23,303 bases of DNA from CAUZJO01 sp963580245 (GCA_963580245.1 CAUZJO010000072.1:1-23303); one strand, 5' to 3'; positions 1 to 8,064 are shown, counted from the first letter of the stretch. Notes: generated from the letters alone by a model not told the origin. A program made the numbers and translations.

Positions 1-120
1 CTGCGAGCAGCTGGGGTGTTGCGCCGCTGGAATGGGAAGCCCTCAAAGAAGGGGACCGGATTCGTCCAGCCGACCGCGCCCCACGAGCACTGGCACATCG
101 ATATCGCCTATCTGAACATC
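1..120 (+). pseudogene. Transposase/integrase fragment (DDE core, N-terminal edge)
   Basis: Reading from base 1 in frame 1, about 40 residues look like the start of an rve-type DDE integrase core as found in IS3-like and related transposases: a basic stretch, then a segment ending in PHEHWHIDIAYLNIRG. The Asp in HIDIAY matches the expected position of the first catalytic acidic residue. After the codons for NIRG (about 118-123) the frame stays open to 285, but only because it reads antisense through the neighbouring kinase-like gene, so that part is not transposase. The second and third catalytic acidic residues are therefore absent and the fragment cannot be active. Its 5' part lies outside the window. 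I see no terminal inverted repeat or target duplication at the junction. The exact IS family is uncertain. Confidence 0.7.
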
Positions 121-500
121 CGCGGCAGCGAGGCCAAGTACTCGTCCGAGCTGATCTCCCGGCCCGCCAGGAAGGTGTCGATCATCACCTTTATGCCGCT
201 GACGGCGCGCTCGTCGAAGCTGTCGACCAGCATGCGCTGGACGCCCAGGTCGAGGGCGATGTCGTCGATGATCGCCTTGCCGTAGATTTCGTAGCCCAAC
301 CGGTCGCCGAGGTTCCGCAGAATCTCGCGCGCGCCAGAGCCCAGGTCGTGCGAGACGCAGATCGCCGGGTGGACCTGGCTGGGCTCGCCCACGGTAATCT
401 CCGGGGTGGACGGCAACGAGCCGGGATCGTAGTGCAATGCCTGCTGAATGCTGTTCCAGCGATTGATTTGACGACTGATCAGTTCTTCCAGGTTCCTCAT
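121..500 (-). pseudogene. Cytidylate kinase-like protein (Cytidylate_kin2 type), 3' end lost
   Basis: The minus-strand frame starting at the ATG at 498-500 gives about 126 residues beginning MRNLEELISRQINRW. It contains ICVSHDLGSGAREI, a P-loop-like GSGxRE segment, then a Rossmann-like GDRLGYEIYGKAIIDDIA and LGVQRMLVDSFDER. These features match the Cytidylate_kin2 family, P-loop proteins related to CMP kinase that are mostly of unknown physiological substrate. Full family members run to about 200 residues or more; here the C-terminal LID and base-binding parts are missing because the frame runs into the transposase fragment near base 121 and stops at 108. The frame is open upstream to 671, but that stretch is Arg/Pro-rich and unlike the family, so I chose the ATG at 500. 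This is a truncated, probably non-functional copy, or a junction artefact. Confidence 0.68.
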
Positions 501-1013
501 GGGGCCATTCTCTCCATTCGATTCAAAAGCACCTCGGCGCGGTGCTTGACCGGCGAGGCCAACCATGGCTTGCATCCGCTTCCTTAACCGGCGGTTTCGC
601 GGCGAATGCTTTGCCTTATACATAAGTCCGCGTGTTCTTGGACCGCAAACGCTACCTCCAGGACGGTGCACTGTTCGATCTCAGGCGGGGATGGCCGGGG
701 GTCGCATCCAGATAATTCCGGCCGGTGGCGCCGCTTGTCCCGACTTGTGATGGATGCATCATTTGGGCCAGGTGGCCCTCTCGGCGTAAGTTCTTTGTTT
801 CCAATGTATTGCGCCTCGGTTCGGCCCGTTGGTGAGGGGCGATGCAACATGCAACATAGGGATCGAGATGTTGCATCGGGAGGTGAAAGAGGCTCATGGC
901 GGGGTGCGCCTCACGGAACCGCCAGAAGCACCCTCAGGGACCGGCGAGGGTTGATAAACCTTTATTTTTGAGCCGCCGGCTGGCTCAATAGGTCGATCCA
1001 CGGAGCGCGGACG
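501..1013. other. Non-coding interval between divergent genes
   Basis: No convincing gene is seen here. Open frames on both strands are Arg/Pro-rich and look like high-GC noise. The interval should hold the 5' regulatory regions of the leftward kinase-like gene and the rightward glutaminase gene. It contains the ATGCAACAT repeat cluster listed separately, an AT-rich patch at about 953-970, and a GGAG ribosome-binding sequence about 1000-1003 before the ATG at 1014. Confidence 0.6.
841..877. promoter_or_regulatory. ATGCAACAT repeat cluster / 10-bp inverted repeat, candidate operator
   Basis: GATGCAACAT at 841-850 is the exact reverse complement of ATGTTGCATC at 868-877. A second direct copy of ATGCAACAT overlaps the first, at 849-857. 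Three copies of one 9-mer within 37 bases, two direct and one inverted, is unlikely by chance in a GC-rich interval and resembles a multi-site operator. A hairpin with a 17-base loop is also possible, but no T-run follows, so a terminator is not supported. It lies about 135 bases upstream of the glutaminase gene. The binding protein is unknown. Confidence 0.4.
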
Positions 1014-1586
1014 ATGCTGGTCCTGATCGACAATTACGACTCGTTTACCTACAACCTGGCTCAGTACCTGGGCGAGTTGGGGGCGGAGTTGTCGGTCCAC
1101 CGCAATGACCGGATCGACGTGGAGGAGATCGAGCGACTCGCTCCGCGGGGGATCGTGATTTCGCCCGGGCCTTGCACGCCGAACGAGGCCGGGATTTCGC
1201 TGGACGTGGTGCGGCGCTTGGGCTCCAAGGTCCCGATCCTGGGGGTCTGCCTGGGCCACCAGAGCATCGGCCAGGCTTACGGGGGCCGCATCGTGCGCGC
1301 GCCCGAGATCATGCACGGCAAAACCTCGGCGATCCATCACGGCGGGCGGGGGGTCTTTCGCGGGCTCGACGACCCTTTCGAGGCGACCCGCTACCACTCA
1401 TTGATCGTGGAGGAGGCGAGCCTGCCCCAAGTTTTGGAAGTCACGGCCTGGACCGATCAACCCCATCGCATCGTGATGGGACTGCGCCACCGCGAACTCC
1501 CGGTCCAGGGCGTCCAGTTCCACCCCGAATCGATCCTGACCGGCGTCGGAAAAGACCTGCTGCGCAATTTCCTCGAGTCGCTGTGA
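1014..1586 (+). CDS. trpG: Anthranilate/aminodeoxychorismate synthase glutamine amidotransferase subunit (component II)
   Basis: This 190-residue class I glutamine amidotransferase supplies ammonia from glutamine to a chorismate-using partner (TrpE or PabB) in tryptophan or folate synthesis. It opens with the family signature LVLIDNYDSFTYNLAQYL and has SPGPCTPNEAG. The nucleophile elbow GVCLGHQ carries Cys79, and VQFHPES carries His170 and Glu172, so the full catalytic triad is present. Length is normal for a stand-alone subunit. The ATG at 1014 directly precedes the signature and has GGAG about ten bases upstream. No trpE or pabB lies in the window, so TrpG and PabA cannot be told apart; many bacteria use one protein for both. 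The next gene starts 34 bases downstream on the same strand, which suggests co-transcription. Confidence 0.95.
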   Translation: MLVLIDNYDSFTYNLAQYLGELGAELSVHRNDRIDVEEIERLAPRGIVISPGPCTPNEAGISLDVVRRLGSKVPILGVCLGHQSIGQAYGGRIVRAPEIMHGKTSAIHHGGRGVFRGLDDPFEATRYHSLIVEEASLPQVLEVTAWTDQPHRIVMGLRHRELPVQGVQFHPESILTGVGKDLLRNFLESL

Positions 1587-1620
1587 CAGGATTCCCGAAC
1601 GACCATCCGAGCGGTTGAGC

Positions 1621-2514
1621 ATGCCGATGAACCAGCACACGTTCCTGAAAATCCTCGAAGCGATGCGTCCCAGGCAGTGGACGAAGAACGTTCTGCTCTT
1701 CGCGGGGCTGTTCTTTTCAAAGAACCTGCTCGACCCCCATCTGGTCAAACGCGCCTTGGCGGGGTTCTGCATCTTCTGCCTCCTCTCGAGTTCAGCCTAT
1801 TTGCTCAACGATCTGCTCGACGCCCCACGCGATCGCCTGCACCCGACCAAGCGCCATCGGCCGATCGCCACCGGCGCGCTCTCGCCGCGAACGGCCGTGA
1901 CGGCCATGGTGGCGCTGATGGTGGTTTCCCTGATCTGGAGCTGGTTCATCTCGAGCTATTTCTGGATGTGCGCGGTGGCCTACTTGCTCATCACGATTGC
2001 TTACTCGTGCGTGATGAAGGAGGTCTATCTGATCGATACGCTGATCATCGCCATGGGGTTCATCATCCGGGCCGTCTCGGGCGTCATCGTGCTGCGCACC
2101 CCTTCGGATCCGGTTGAATTGACGTCTTGGTTCGTCGTTTGCGTGATGTTTCTGTCGTTGCTGCTGGCCTTTTGCAAGCGCCGTAGCGAGTTGGTCAACC
2201 TGGATGAAGGGGCGGCGTCGTTCCGCCCGGTCCTGGCTATGTATTCCTTGCGGTTCATGGATGGGGCGATCGCCGTGTGCGCCGCGGGCAGCATCCTGTC
2301 ATACACGCTCTACACAACGACGACCAAAGAACCCTGGACCATGCTGGCCTCGCTGCCGTTTGTGATTTATGGGATTTTTCGTTATCTTCATCTCGTCTAC
2401 AACACCGATGCCGGTGAGGCGCCCGAAAAGACCCTGCTCGGCGACCTGCCGCTGCTGGGTTGCATCTTGCTGTGGGGAATGTCGATGGTTTGGGTTTACT
2501 TTCCCTCCTCATGA
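1621..2514 (+). CDS. UbiA-family prenyltransferase, decaprenyl-phosphate phosphoribosyltransferase-like
   Basis: This polytopic membrane protein of 297 residues belongs to the UbiA superfamily. The N-terminal AMRPRQWTKNVLLFAGLFF and the metal/diphosphate-binding motif NDLLDAPRDRLHPTKRHRP (Asn at about residue 63), followed by RPIATGALS, are typical of 5-phosphoribose:decaprenyl-phosphate transferases such as actinobacterial Rv3806c-type enzymes. Those transfer phosphoribose from PRPP to a polyprenyl phosphate at the inner face of the membrane. Several hydrophobic helices follow (for example AVAYLLITIAYS and FVVCVMFLSLLLAF), and the second conserved region near DTLIIAMGFIIRAVSG is present. I take the ATG at 1621; a TTG six bases earlier is in frame. 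The stop overlaps the next start as ATGA, implying translational coupling. The substrate is inferred from family resemblance only. Confidence 0.87.
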   Translation: MPMNQHTFLKILEAMRPRQWTKNVLLFAGLFFSKNLLDPHLVKRALAGFCIFCLLSSSAYLLNDLLDAPRDRLHPTKRHRPIATGALSPRTAVTAMVALMVVSLIWSWFISSYFWMCAVAYLLITIAYSCVMKEVYLIDTLIIAMGFIIRAVSGVIVLRTPSDPVELTSWFVVCVMFLSLLLAFCKRRSELVNLDEGAASFRPVLAMYSLRFMDGAIAVCAAGSILSYTLYTTTTKEPWTMLASLPFVIYGIFRYLHLVYNTDAGEAPEKTLLGDLPLLGCILLWGMSMVWVYFPSS

Positions 2515-3362
2515 GACCCGCGCCGCGCCGTCGCCTGGGCCTGCTGCGATCTTGCATCGCATTCTGCTTGATCGCGATGATCCCGTGGGGGTCGGCGGCG
2601 CAAGGGCCCGAGGCAGAGACCTCGGAGCCACCGAAGACGTCGCCGGAGCCGCTGCTGCCTTGGCTTGGGATGGCGACCACCCGGCCGCTGGTCATGACGC
2701 TGTCGCATGATCTGATTTATGATCCGGCCGGGCGGGGGTTGGAGGTCAAGAGCAGCCAATGGGACCTGGACCGGCTCCGTTTGGAGGGCTTCGGCGGGCG
2801 GTTGGGGCTGGCCGGCCGCGGGACGATCCAGATCGGCGCGCCAAGCGACGTGGCCACGACGATTACGTTGGAGAACGTCAACGTGCCGGAGGTGTTGCGG
2901 TTCATGAAGCTGCCGCGCTGGCGCGAGGTCGAGGCGCGCGTCGACGGACGGCTGGCGATCGAGTTTCGCGGGAACGAATGGCGCCGACTCGATATCACGC
3001 TGCAAACGCGGCCGGATTCTTTCCGGCTCAGTCGGCGGCTGATCAAGGACATGCTGGCCAATTACCTGCCCGGAGCCATTACAGCGGAGCAGATCGATAT
3101 GGCGTTCGATCATTATTTCGAAGCCGTTGAAATGATCCCGCTGGCCGACGCCGCGATCACCGGTTCGCTCGCGGACCGGCGGTTCGACGTGCGCGTCCCG
3201 ATCCGCAACGAGGCGCTCAACGTCGAGCTCGAAACGCAAGTGGATCGGGCGACGTTAAAACTGGCCTGGGAAAGATTCCTCAGGCCGATCCTCGAACAGA
3301 TCCAACCCTATCTCGACAAGGCTAAGGAATTGGACATCAAAGTCGAGCGGCCAGATCAGTGA
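2511..3362 (+). CDS. Predicted secreted AsmA/YdbH-like envelope protein
   Basis: The product is 283 residues, with an N-terminal signal-like segment (basic RRRLGLLRS, a hydrophobic core to about residue 25, then GSAAQG as a likely cleavage region). The mature part is beta-rich and repetitive: LRLEGFGGRLGLAGRG, ATTITLENVNVPEVL, EARVDGRLAIEFRGNEW and AITGSLADRRFDVRVP. This pattern recalls the C-terminal domains of AsmA and YdbH-type proteins, which have roles in lipid movement or envelope integrity. The similarity is judged by eye; no catalytic motif is visible and the function is not established. The start is fixed by the four-base ATGA overlap with the upstream prenyltransferase gene and by the signal peptide. 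The frame is open further upstream (to about 2460), but that would read inside the preceding gene. The C-terminal end is a charged helix. Confidence 0.65.
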   Translation: MRPAPRRRLGLLRSCIAFCLIAMIPWGSAAQGPEAETSEPPKTSPEPLLPWLGMATTRPLVMTLSHDLIYDPAGRGLEVKSSQWDLDRLRLEGFGGRLGLAGRGTIQIGAPSDVATTITLENVNVPEVLRFMKLPRWREVEARVDGRLAIEFRGNEWRRLDITLQTRPDSFRLSRRLIKDMLANYLPGAITAEQIDMAFDHYFEAVEMIPLADAAITGSLADRRFDVRVPIRNEALNVELETQVDRATLKLAWERFLRPILEQIQPYLDKAKELDIKVERPDQ

Positions 3363-3417
3363 TAATACCAATGACTCATCCGCAAGCTGTATCCCCAGAA
3401 AGCGTAGGAGCAAATCG

Positions 3418-3996
3418 ATGAGAGTCTTTGTCAAACCGTTGGCCTGCCTTGTTTCCAGCGGGCTCGCTGGCGATATCTTCGGGATGGCGTTGGCCCTGAT
3501 GGTGTTTACCCTGGCGCGACCGGCCGTCCTGGCCCAGCCGGCCGGTCCCGGCACCGGCACCGGCAATGACCTCTTGGACCCGATGACGGCCCTAACCCAA
3601 CAACAGTGGGGTGAGGTCGACGCGGCGATCAATCGGGCCTTGGCTTGGATCGCGAAACAGCAACGCCCGAATGGGTCCTTTCCGACGTATGACACGGGTC
3701 AGCCCGCCGTCACGAGCTTGGCCACGATGGCGTTTCTGGCGCGGGGGCATCTGCCCGGCGAGGGACCTTACAGCGCGGTGATCGACGACGCAATCGAGTT
3801 CGTGCTCACCTGTCAGCAGCCCGCCGGCCTGCTGGCCAAGGTCCCAACCTCACGGCATCAGCCTGACTGGAGGAGGGATCCCCGTCGGACCGCCCCCTAT
3901 AACCACGCCATCTCCTCGGTCTTCTTGTGCGAGGTCTACGGGATGACCTCGCGCGACAAGTCGATTCGGATCCGTTCGGCCATCGAGCTCGCCTTA
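3418..3996 (+). pseudogene. Terpene cyclase/squalene-oxidase-repeat protein, 3' end lost
   Basis: This open frame of about 190 residues starts at an ATG with a good AGGAG seven bases upstream. It has an N-terminal signal or anchor segment (about residues 20-40, ending AVLAQPA), a linker, then alpha-alpha-barrel repeats of the prenyltransferase/squalene oxidase type: AINRALAWIAKQQRPNGSFP, VTSLATMAFLARGHLPG and AIEFVLTCQQPAG. It continues to APYNHAISSVFLCEVYGMT. Secreted proteins with such repeats are common in planctomycetes and are often annotated as hypothetical. The sequence stops after IRSAIELA, where a following helix and further repeats would be expected, because near 3995 it runs into the 3'-truncated esterase on the other strand; the TAG at 3997-3999 belongs to that junction. 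It is probably non-functional. It follows the AsmA/YdbH-like gene by about 55 bases. Confidence 0.72.
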
Positions 3997-4703
3997 TAGT
4001 AATCGTGGAGCATGCGATTGTGCTCAATCGACCCGTATTGTTCATCGTGCAGGCCACCCGCGGCGATGCAGGCGCAAAGGGCTCCTTCGCGCGGATTCAG
4101 GGCCGTCGTTGCCATGTTGGGGTTGATCGTCGCGAACATCGTCGGATAGACAAACGCCAGCGCCTGGACGAAGTCGGCCCCGCTGGAGTGGCCGGTCGCG
4201 TAGAACCTGTCCTCGTCAATGGAATAGAGACCTCGCAGGCGTTCGAGCGTCTTCTGGAAGAACCGCAGGTCGAGATTAAGGTCTTCCTCGAAGTTGCCCG
4301 CGTCCCACGGGCCGTGTTCCTTGACGGCCATCGATACGGTGACCCAGTAGGCCTGCTGGGCGAAGTCCTCAAAACCCGTCTTCCACAAGAACCCGACATC
4401 CGGCGGCCCGGCCCCATGGAAACCGAACAACACGCCGATGGGCCGCTCGGGCGCGTAGTTGCCGGGCACGATCATTCGATATCGGCGGGCGTCGCCACCC
4501 ACCGCCATCGTTTCGCGGTTGAAGACCCCGGTCTGGTGGGGCCCCGTCCGTGTTCGTGAAAAAGCGTCGCCAACCGGGTAGACCGGCGCCCAAGGAACCA
4601 GGCGCTCCCCATTTGGCGATACCTCTTGGGCCAGGGCCGTCTTAGGATCGATCAGAGACGCGGCAAGGACGATCAAACATGCGCAACCACGCGGGAACAT
4701 CAT
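3997..4703 (-). pseudogene. Secreted PHB-depolymerase/feruloyl-esterase-like hydrolase, 3' end lost
   Basis: The minus-strand frame from the ATG at 4703 encodes about 235 recognisable residues. A signal peptide (to about residue 26, ending KTALAQ) precedes an alpha/beta-hydrolase of the LpqC/esterase_phd kind. It shows FGFHGAGP (oxyanion region), DLRFFQKTLERLRGLYSIDEDRFYATGHSSGADF with the nucleophile Ser at about residue 173 in GHSSG, and ACIAAGGLHDEQ. The recognisable fold ends at MLHDYYKA; the following residues are antisense reading of the neighbouring cyclase-repeat gene. The catalytic Asp and His, expected after this point, are missing, so the copy should be inactive. It starts 12 bases after the end of the FecR gene on the same strand, so it is the last gene of the sigma-FecR operon. 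Whether the break is genomic or an assembly join cannot be decided here. Confidence 0.75.
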
Positions 4704-4715
4704 GGGACAGGCCTA

Positions 4716-6524
4716 TTACTTGTGCTCAATACCGGTCAAGCGGCTCACGTAAAACTGTTTCGTCTTCGTGATCACGGGATCGGACCCTGTTGGGGCCTCC
4801 TCGGACGGGGCGGCGGCGGTCGCTTGCTTCTCCAGCGCCCACGCGGTCTTGACGTTCATGCCGATGTCCGGATCGAACCAAATCTTCCCCGATCCGTTGA
4901 TCGCCGCGCCGTCCGGGGGCCCGTTTGCGCCCGTGGCATCGGTGCTCAACACGACGTCGATGACCGCGCAACGATGACCCGCGTAAAGGTCCCATCGCTC
5001 GAACGTGTAGTCGGCGCGCACCTGGCCCCCGTTGCTCCCGGCAAAACCCCCATCGTGCCGGCTCGTCCAACCCGCGCCGACCCGTAGCGGGCCGCCCGGC
5101 GCGGCGGGCAAGATGAATAGTTTGACAAGCCCCTGATAATAATCCTCGCTCAGCGCGCTCATGATCAAGGCCGAGCCGCCCGGCGCGGCCTTTCCCAGCG
5201 CCGATTGCCTGAAGTCTTTGAAACCGTCCAGAACCCTGGCCTCGCTCGGGCCATCGAGCAGGATTTGCAACCGGGCGTTCTGTTGGGCACGGATCAGGGC
5301 GGCAAGGGGCGTCTGGGCCTCATCAAGCAGATTCGAGTCCGAATCGATGTAGATGCGGTCGCTACCCTGACCCAGTTACAGATCGAGGTCCGCGAAACTC
5401 AACTCAACTTCCAGCCCTCCGTCGCGACGCTGCTTAAGTACATCAAACACGACGTCCTGAGCGTGCCGGAGCTGTTGAACCGTCGCCCCCGTCTCTCCCG
5501 GCAGGGCCGATTCTTGCTCCAGCGTCACTTTCAGACGGTGCACGAAGCGCGTCCCGGTCGGCCAACGCGCTTCGGTGTTGAACAGCGGCGCGTCGGCGAC
5601 AATCGATGTATGACGAGGCGCATCATAGGGGGCGCCCAAATCCGAACCGGCCGCGCCGCCCGGCCATATAACCCGTAGAGAGTACCCCACGGCCAAGACG
5701 AACAGCAGCACCACAACAACAACGGCCAGGAGCAACAGCCGTCGCGCCCCCCTTGTCGAGGTTGAAGCATGTTCGGCGGCTTCCGCCTCGAGGGGGTTGC
5801 GCCAAACTCCGACCTCGCTCGGCGCGGGGATGCGGATCGGCGTCGGTGCCGTGTTGGCCGGGGCTTCGGTTTGGCAATTGCGCCCGATGACCGCCTCACC
5901 GGCCTCGTTGGCGTAGGAAACCTTTCCCTTGAGCACCTTCAAGAAAGTCGTATCGCGCTCGGTCACCCCGGCCTCAAACGTCGTGCCGAGGACGCGCAGC
6001 ACCGCCGTGGGCGTATCGATGGTGAATATCGCGGGCCGCGGCGTGATCTCGGCGAAGACTTTCCCCGTGTTCAACTCCACGCGTCGCTCTTCCTCGCCAA
6101 GGGTCACTTCGGTCCCTTGGTTGAGCCAGATGCGGCTTCCGTCGCTCATCTCGATCCGGGCCAGACTCTCCTCACCGAGTTCGATACGGTCTCCCGCCTG
6201 CAGGCCCAGTCCCCCGAACGCCTCCACCGATTCGGCGCGGTCGGCGGGACGAACCCGACAGGAACCGGCGGTCCGCTGGATTTCGGCGACGACCGGTGCC
6301 CGCCGCCATTGGGACCGGGGGAGCCTCGCCATCAAACGATCCGTCATCGCAGCGGAAAGCGCGCGCGCGGGCGTCAACATCGTTTTGGCACGACGCAACG
6401 CCTCAACGCATTCTCGACAGCGGTAGCATTGCGCCAGATGGGCGTCCACCCGGTTCGCCCGCCGCGGGCGCAGCTCGCCCTCCGCGTGGAGAAACAACGT
6501 CACCGGTCTGGGGTGCAGGCTCAT
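4716..6524 (-). pseudogene. Zinc-finger/FecR transmembrane regulator with an in-frame TAA
   Basis: One continuous minus-strand frame of 603 codons is interrupted by a single TAA at codon 383 (plus strand 5376-5378). Part one (382 residues) has an anti-sigma zinc finger (His29, Cys33, Cys36), a FecR domain at about residues 105-220 (GDRIELGEESLARIEMSDGS, then DTPTAVLRVLGTTFEAG and LKGKVSYANEAGE), and one membrane helix at about 261-282, then an extracytoplasmic part. The same frame continues after the stop with LGQGSDRIYIDSDSNLL and LIRAQQNARLQILLDG before the first internal Met (4716-5270 frame, 184 residues). The stretch between stop and Met is clearly coding, and the tail resembles a DUF6263-like beta domain. 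The start overlaps the sigma gene stop as ATGA. Known FecR proteins relay envelope signals to a partner sigma factor. A truncated product would keep finger, FecR domain and helix, so it might retain partial function. Confidence 0.75.
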
Positions 6525-7090
6525 AGGACGCCCTCGCGCTTGAGCAATTTGATCATCTTCTGGCGGGCGTGATAGAGACGTAATTTGACCGCGCTCATCG
6601 AGATGCCGAGATAACTCGCCATGGCGTCATAGGAGATCTCGCGCGTGTAGTGCAGCTCGATAATCTCCCGGTGTTCCCGAGGCAACCGGGCGATGCAGCG
6701 GTGCATCAACCGGAGCTGATCTTCGGTCGGGTCCTCGACCGGCTCGGGGGCCGGGGGCTGGATCCCCATCTCGGCCAGGGCTTCGAGCGAGACTTGCTTG
6801 ATTTTTATGGTCCGGATGAGGTTCATGCACTTGTTCCTGGTGATCGTGGACAGCCAAGCGCCGAACGCCTCCGGATCCCGCAGTCGATCCAGGTTCTGAT
6901 AGGCACTCAGGAAAACCTCCTGGGTCTGGTTTTCGGCCTCATCCGCGTCGCCCAGCCAGCGGATCGCCTGCCCGTAAACGAGGTTCCGATAGCACCCCAG
7001 CAGGACTCTGAAATCCTCCTGATGGCCCTCGAGGATGCGTAGCACGAGCTCTTTATCCGAGAGTGCATCCGCGGGTCTAGGGACAGCCAC
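6521..7090 (-). CDS. ECF-type RNA polymerase sigma factor
   Basis: This is a two-domain ECF sigma factor of about 189 residues. Region 2 is GCYRNLVYGQAIRWLGDADEAENQTQEVFLSAY followed by AFGAWLSTITRNKCMNLIR. Region 4 is LPREHREIIELHYTREISYDAMASYLGISMSAVKLRLYHARQKMIKLL, with a clear helix-turn-helix. It directs core RNA polymerase to its own promoter set, usually including its own operon. The frame is open to 7189, but the only initiator there is a TTG with no ribosome-binding sequence. The GTG at 7090 (or TTG at 7093) has GGAGG at 7104-7108 and gives the usual family length, so I prefer it. The stop overlaps the start of the zinc-finger/FecR gene by four bases, a strong sign that the two are a regulator pair made in fixed proportion. 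Confidence 0.92.
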   Translation of the reverse strand: MAVPRPADALSDKELVLRILEGHQEDFRVLLGCYRNLVYGQAIRWLGDADEAENQTQEVFLSAYQNLDRLRDPEAFGAWLSTITRNKCMNLIRTIKIKQVSLEALAEMGIQPPAPEPVEDPTEDQLRLMHRCIARLPREHREIIELHYTREISYDAMASYLGISMSAVKLRLYHARQKMIKLLKREGVL

Positions 7091-7404
7091 CAACCCGGAC
7101 CCCCCTCCACTGAGTTTAGTAACCAAACCGAGGCGAATTGTTGCTAAGATTTTCGGCTTAGGCAAGCGAGATGAAGACTCGGGAATCAACTAAACGTGAG
7201 CGATTCGGCGGCGAGGCCTCGACGCCTAGAAGTCGCGCCGCCTCAAGGGTGGTTCTCACGGACCCGTGAGATGCGCCCCGTGCCGAACAGGTCCGGCCAC
7301 GGTTATTGACTTAACCTTGGCCAAAGCGAACAATAGCGCTTCGAAACCGTTGCCGTAAAACCGGCCGGTGAGAACGCGGGGGGACCCTTGTTATTTCCGC
7401 GATC
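7091..7404. other. Divergent intergenic region between sigma and heptose operons
   Basis: No gene is supported. The interval holds the start region of the leftward sigma operon (with the in-frame extension discussed there), a 7-bp hairpin TCTCACG / CGTGAGA at 7254-7260 and 7265-7271 with a four-base loop, and the promoter candidate listed for the rightward operon. The hairpin is not followed by a T-run on either strand, so it may be an operator or mRNA leader structure. Confidence 0.5.
7306..7334 (+). promoter_or_regulatory. Candidate housekeeping promoter for the heptose operon
   Basis: TTGACT at 7306-7311 (five of six to the -35 consensus) is followed after 17 bases by AACAAT at 7329-7334 (four of six to the -10 consensus). 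It lies about 70 bases before the GmhB-like start and faces it. Promoters of planctomycete-like bacteria are poorly characterised, so this is a sequence match only. Confidence 0.35.
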
Positions 7405-8064
7405 ATGTCAGACCCATCGCATTCCGAAACGACGCTCGCTCATACCGGTCATTCCGCCCCGCGTGCGTGCGTTTTTCTCGATCGCGACGGCACGATCAAT
7501 AGGGACGCGGGGTACATCAATCACCCCAAGCGGCTCGAGTTGATCCCCGAGGCCGCCCCGGCGATTCGCCGCCTCAACCAGGCCGGGGTCTTGGCGATCG
7601 TGATCAGTAATCAGGCCGGAGTGGCGCGTGGGATTTTCACCGAGGAAGTGCTATGGGAAACCCATGACCGTCTGGCGCGCTTGCTCGCCGAGGGCGGGGC
7701 GCGGCTGGACGCGGCTTACTATGCGCCCCATCACCCCGACGCCAAGGACCCCCGTTATCGCGACGACTCCGACCAGCTCCGCAAACCAGGCGTCGGCATG
7801 GCGCGCAGGGCCCAGGGCGAATGGCCGATCGACATGAGCCGCGCCTTCATGGTGGGCGATAAGCCCGCCGATATCGGCTTCGCGCATGGGATCAGCATCC
7901 CGGGCGTGTTGGTCAAAACCGGTTACGGCCTGGGCGAGGTGACGTATCGGCGCGCGCAATGGACCGATCAGCCCGACCACATCGCCGAACATCTGGGCGA
8001 GGCGGTCGATTGGATTTTGAGTCAACTCGGCAAACTCACCGGCGAGCAAAAACATTCCTCGTGA
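7405..8064 (+). CDS. gmhB: GmhB-like HAD phosphatase (D-glycero-D-manno-heptose 1,7-bisphosphate 7-phosphatase)
   Basis: This 219-residue HAD-family phosphatase has the full set of HAD motifs: FLDRDGTINRDAGYI with Asp26 and Asp28, VISNQAGVARG, KPG, and the acidic loop MVGDKPADIGFA. Family members remove the 7-phosphate of heptose 1,7-bisphosphate in ADP-heptose synthesis, and the next gene is the matching heptose kinase. The assignment to GmhB rests on motif layout and on this neighbour. Unlike classical GmhB, the loop that normally holds a Cys/His zinc site reads YYAPHHPDAKDPRYRDDSDQLRKP, with no cysteine at all, so the structural zinc is predicted to be absent. Start: an ATG after the intergenic region. 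The stop overlaps the next start as GTGA, indicating translational coupling. A histidinol-phosphatase-like activity is an alternative. Confidence 0.88.
   Translation: MSDPSHSETTLAHTGHSAPRACVFLDRDGTINRDAGYINHPKRLELIPEAAPAIRRLNQAGVLAIVISNQAGVARGIFTEEVLWETHDRLARLLAEGGARLDAAYYAPHHPDAKDPRYRDDSDQLRKPGVGMARRAQGEWPIDMSRAFMVGDKPADIGFAHGISIPGVLVKTGYGLGEVTYRRAQWTDQPDHIAEHLGEAVDWILSQLGKLTGEQKHSS

Noticed and set aside
953..985. T-rich stretch next to a GAGCC/GGCTC hairpin as an intrinsic terminator
   Set aside because: The T-run precedes the hairpin on the plus strand and reads as A on the minus strand, so neither orientation has hairpin followed by T.
3418..3999. Treating the cyclase-repeat frame as a complete small protein
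   Set aside because: It ends in mid-repeat exactly where a truncated opposite-strand gene begins, so the stop is a by-product of the junction.
5769..6572. A 267-codon plus-strand frame over the FecR gene
   Set aside because: It is antisense to the zinc-finger/FecR domains, which have clear motifs; this frame is Arg/Gly-rich with no recognisable domain.
6521..7189. Sigma factor start at 7189
   Set aside because: The codon is TTG without a ribosome-binding sequence and adds 33 residues unlike ECF factors; the GTG at 7090 has GGAGG upstream.
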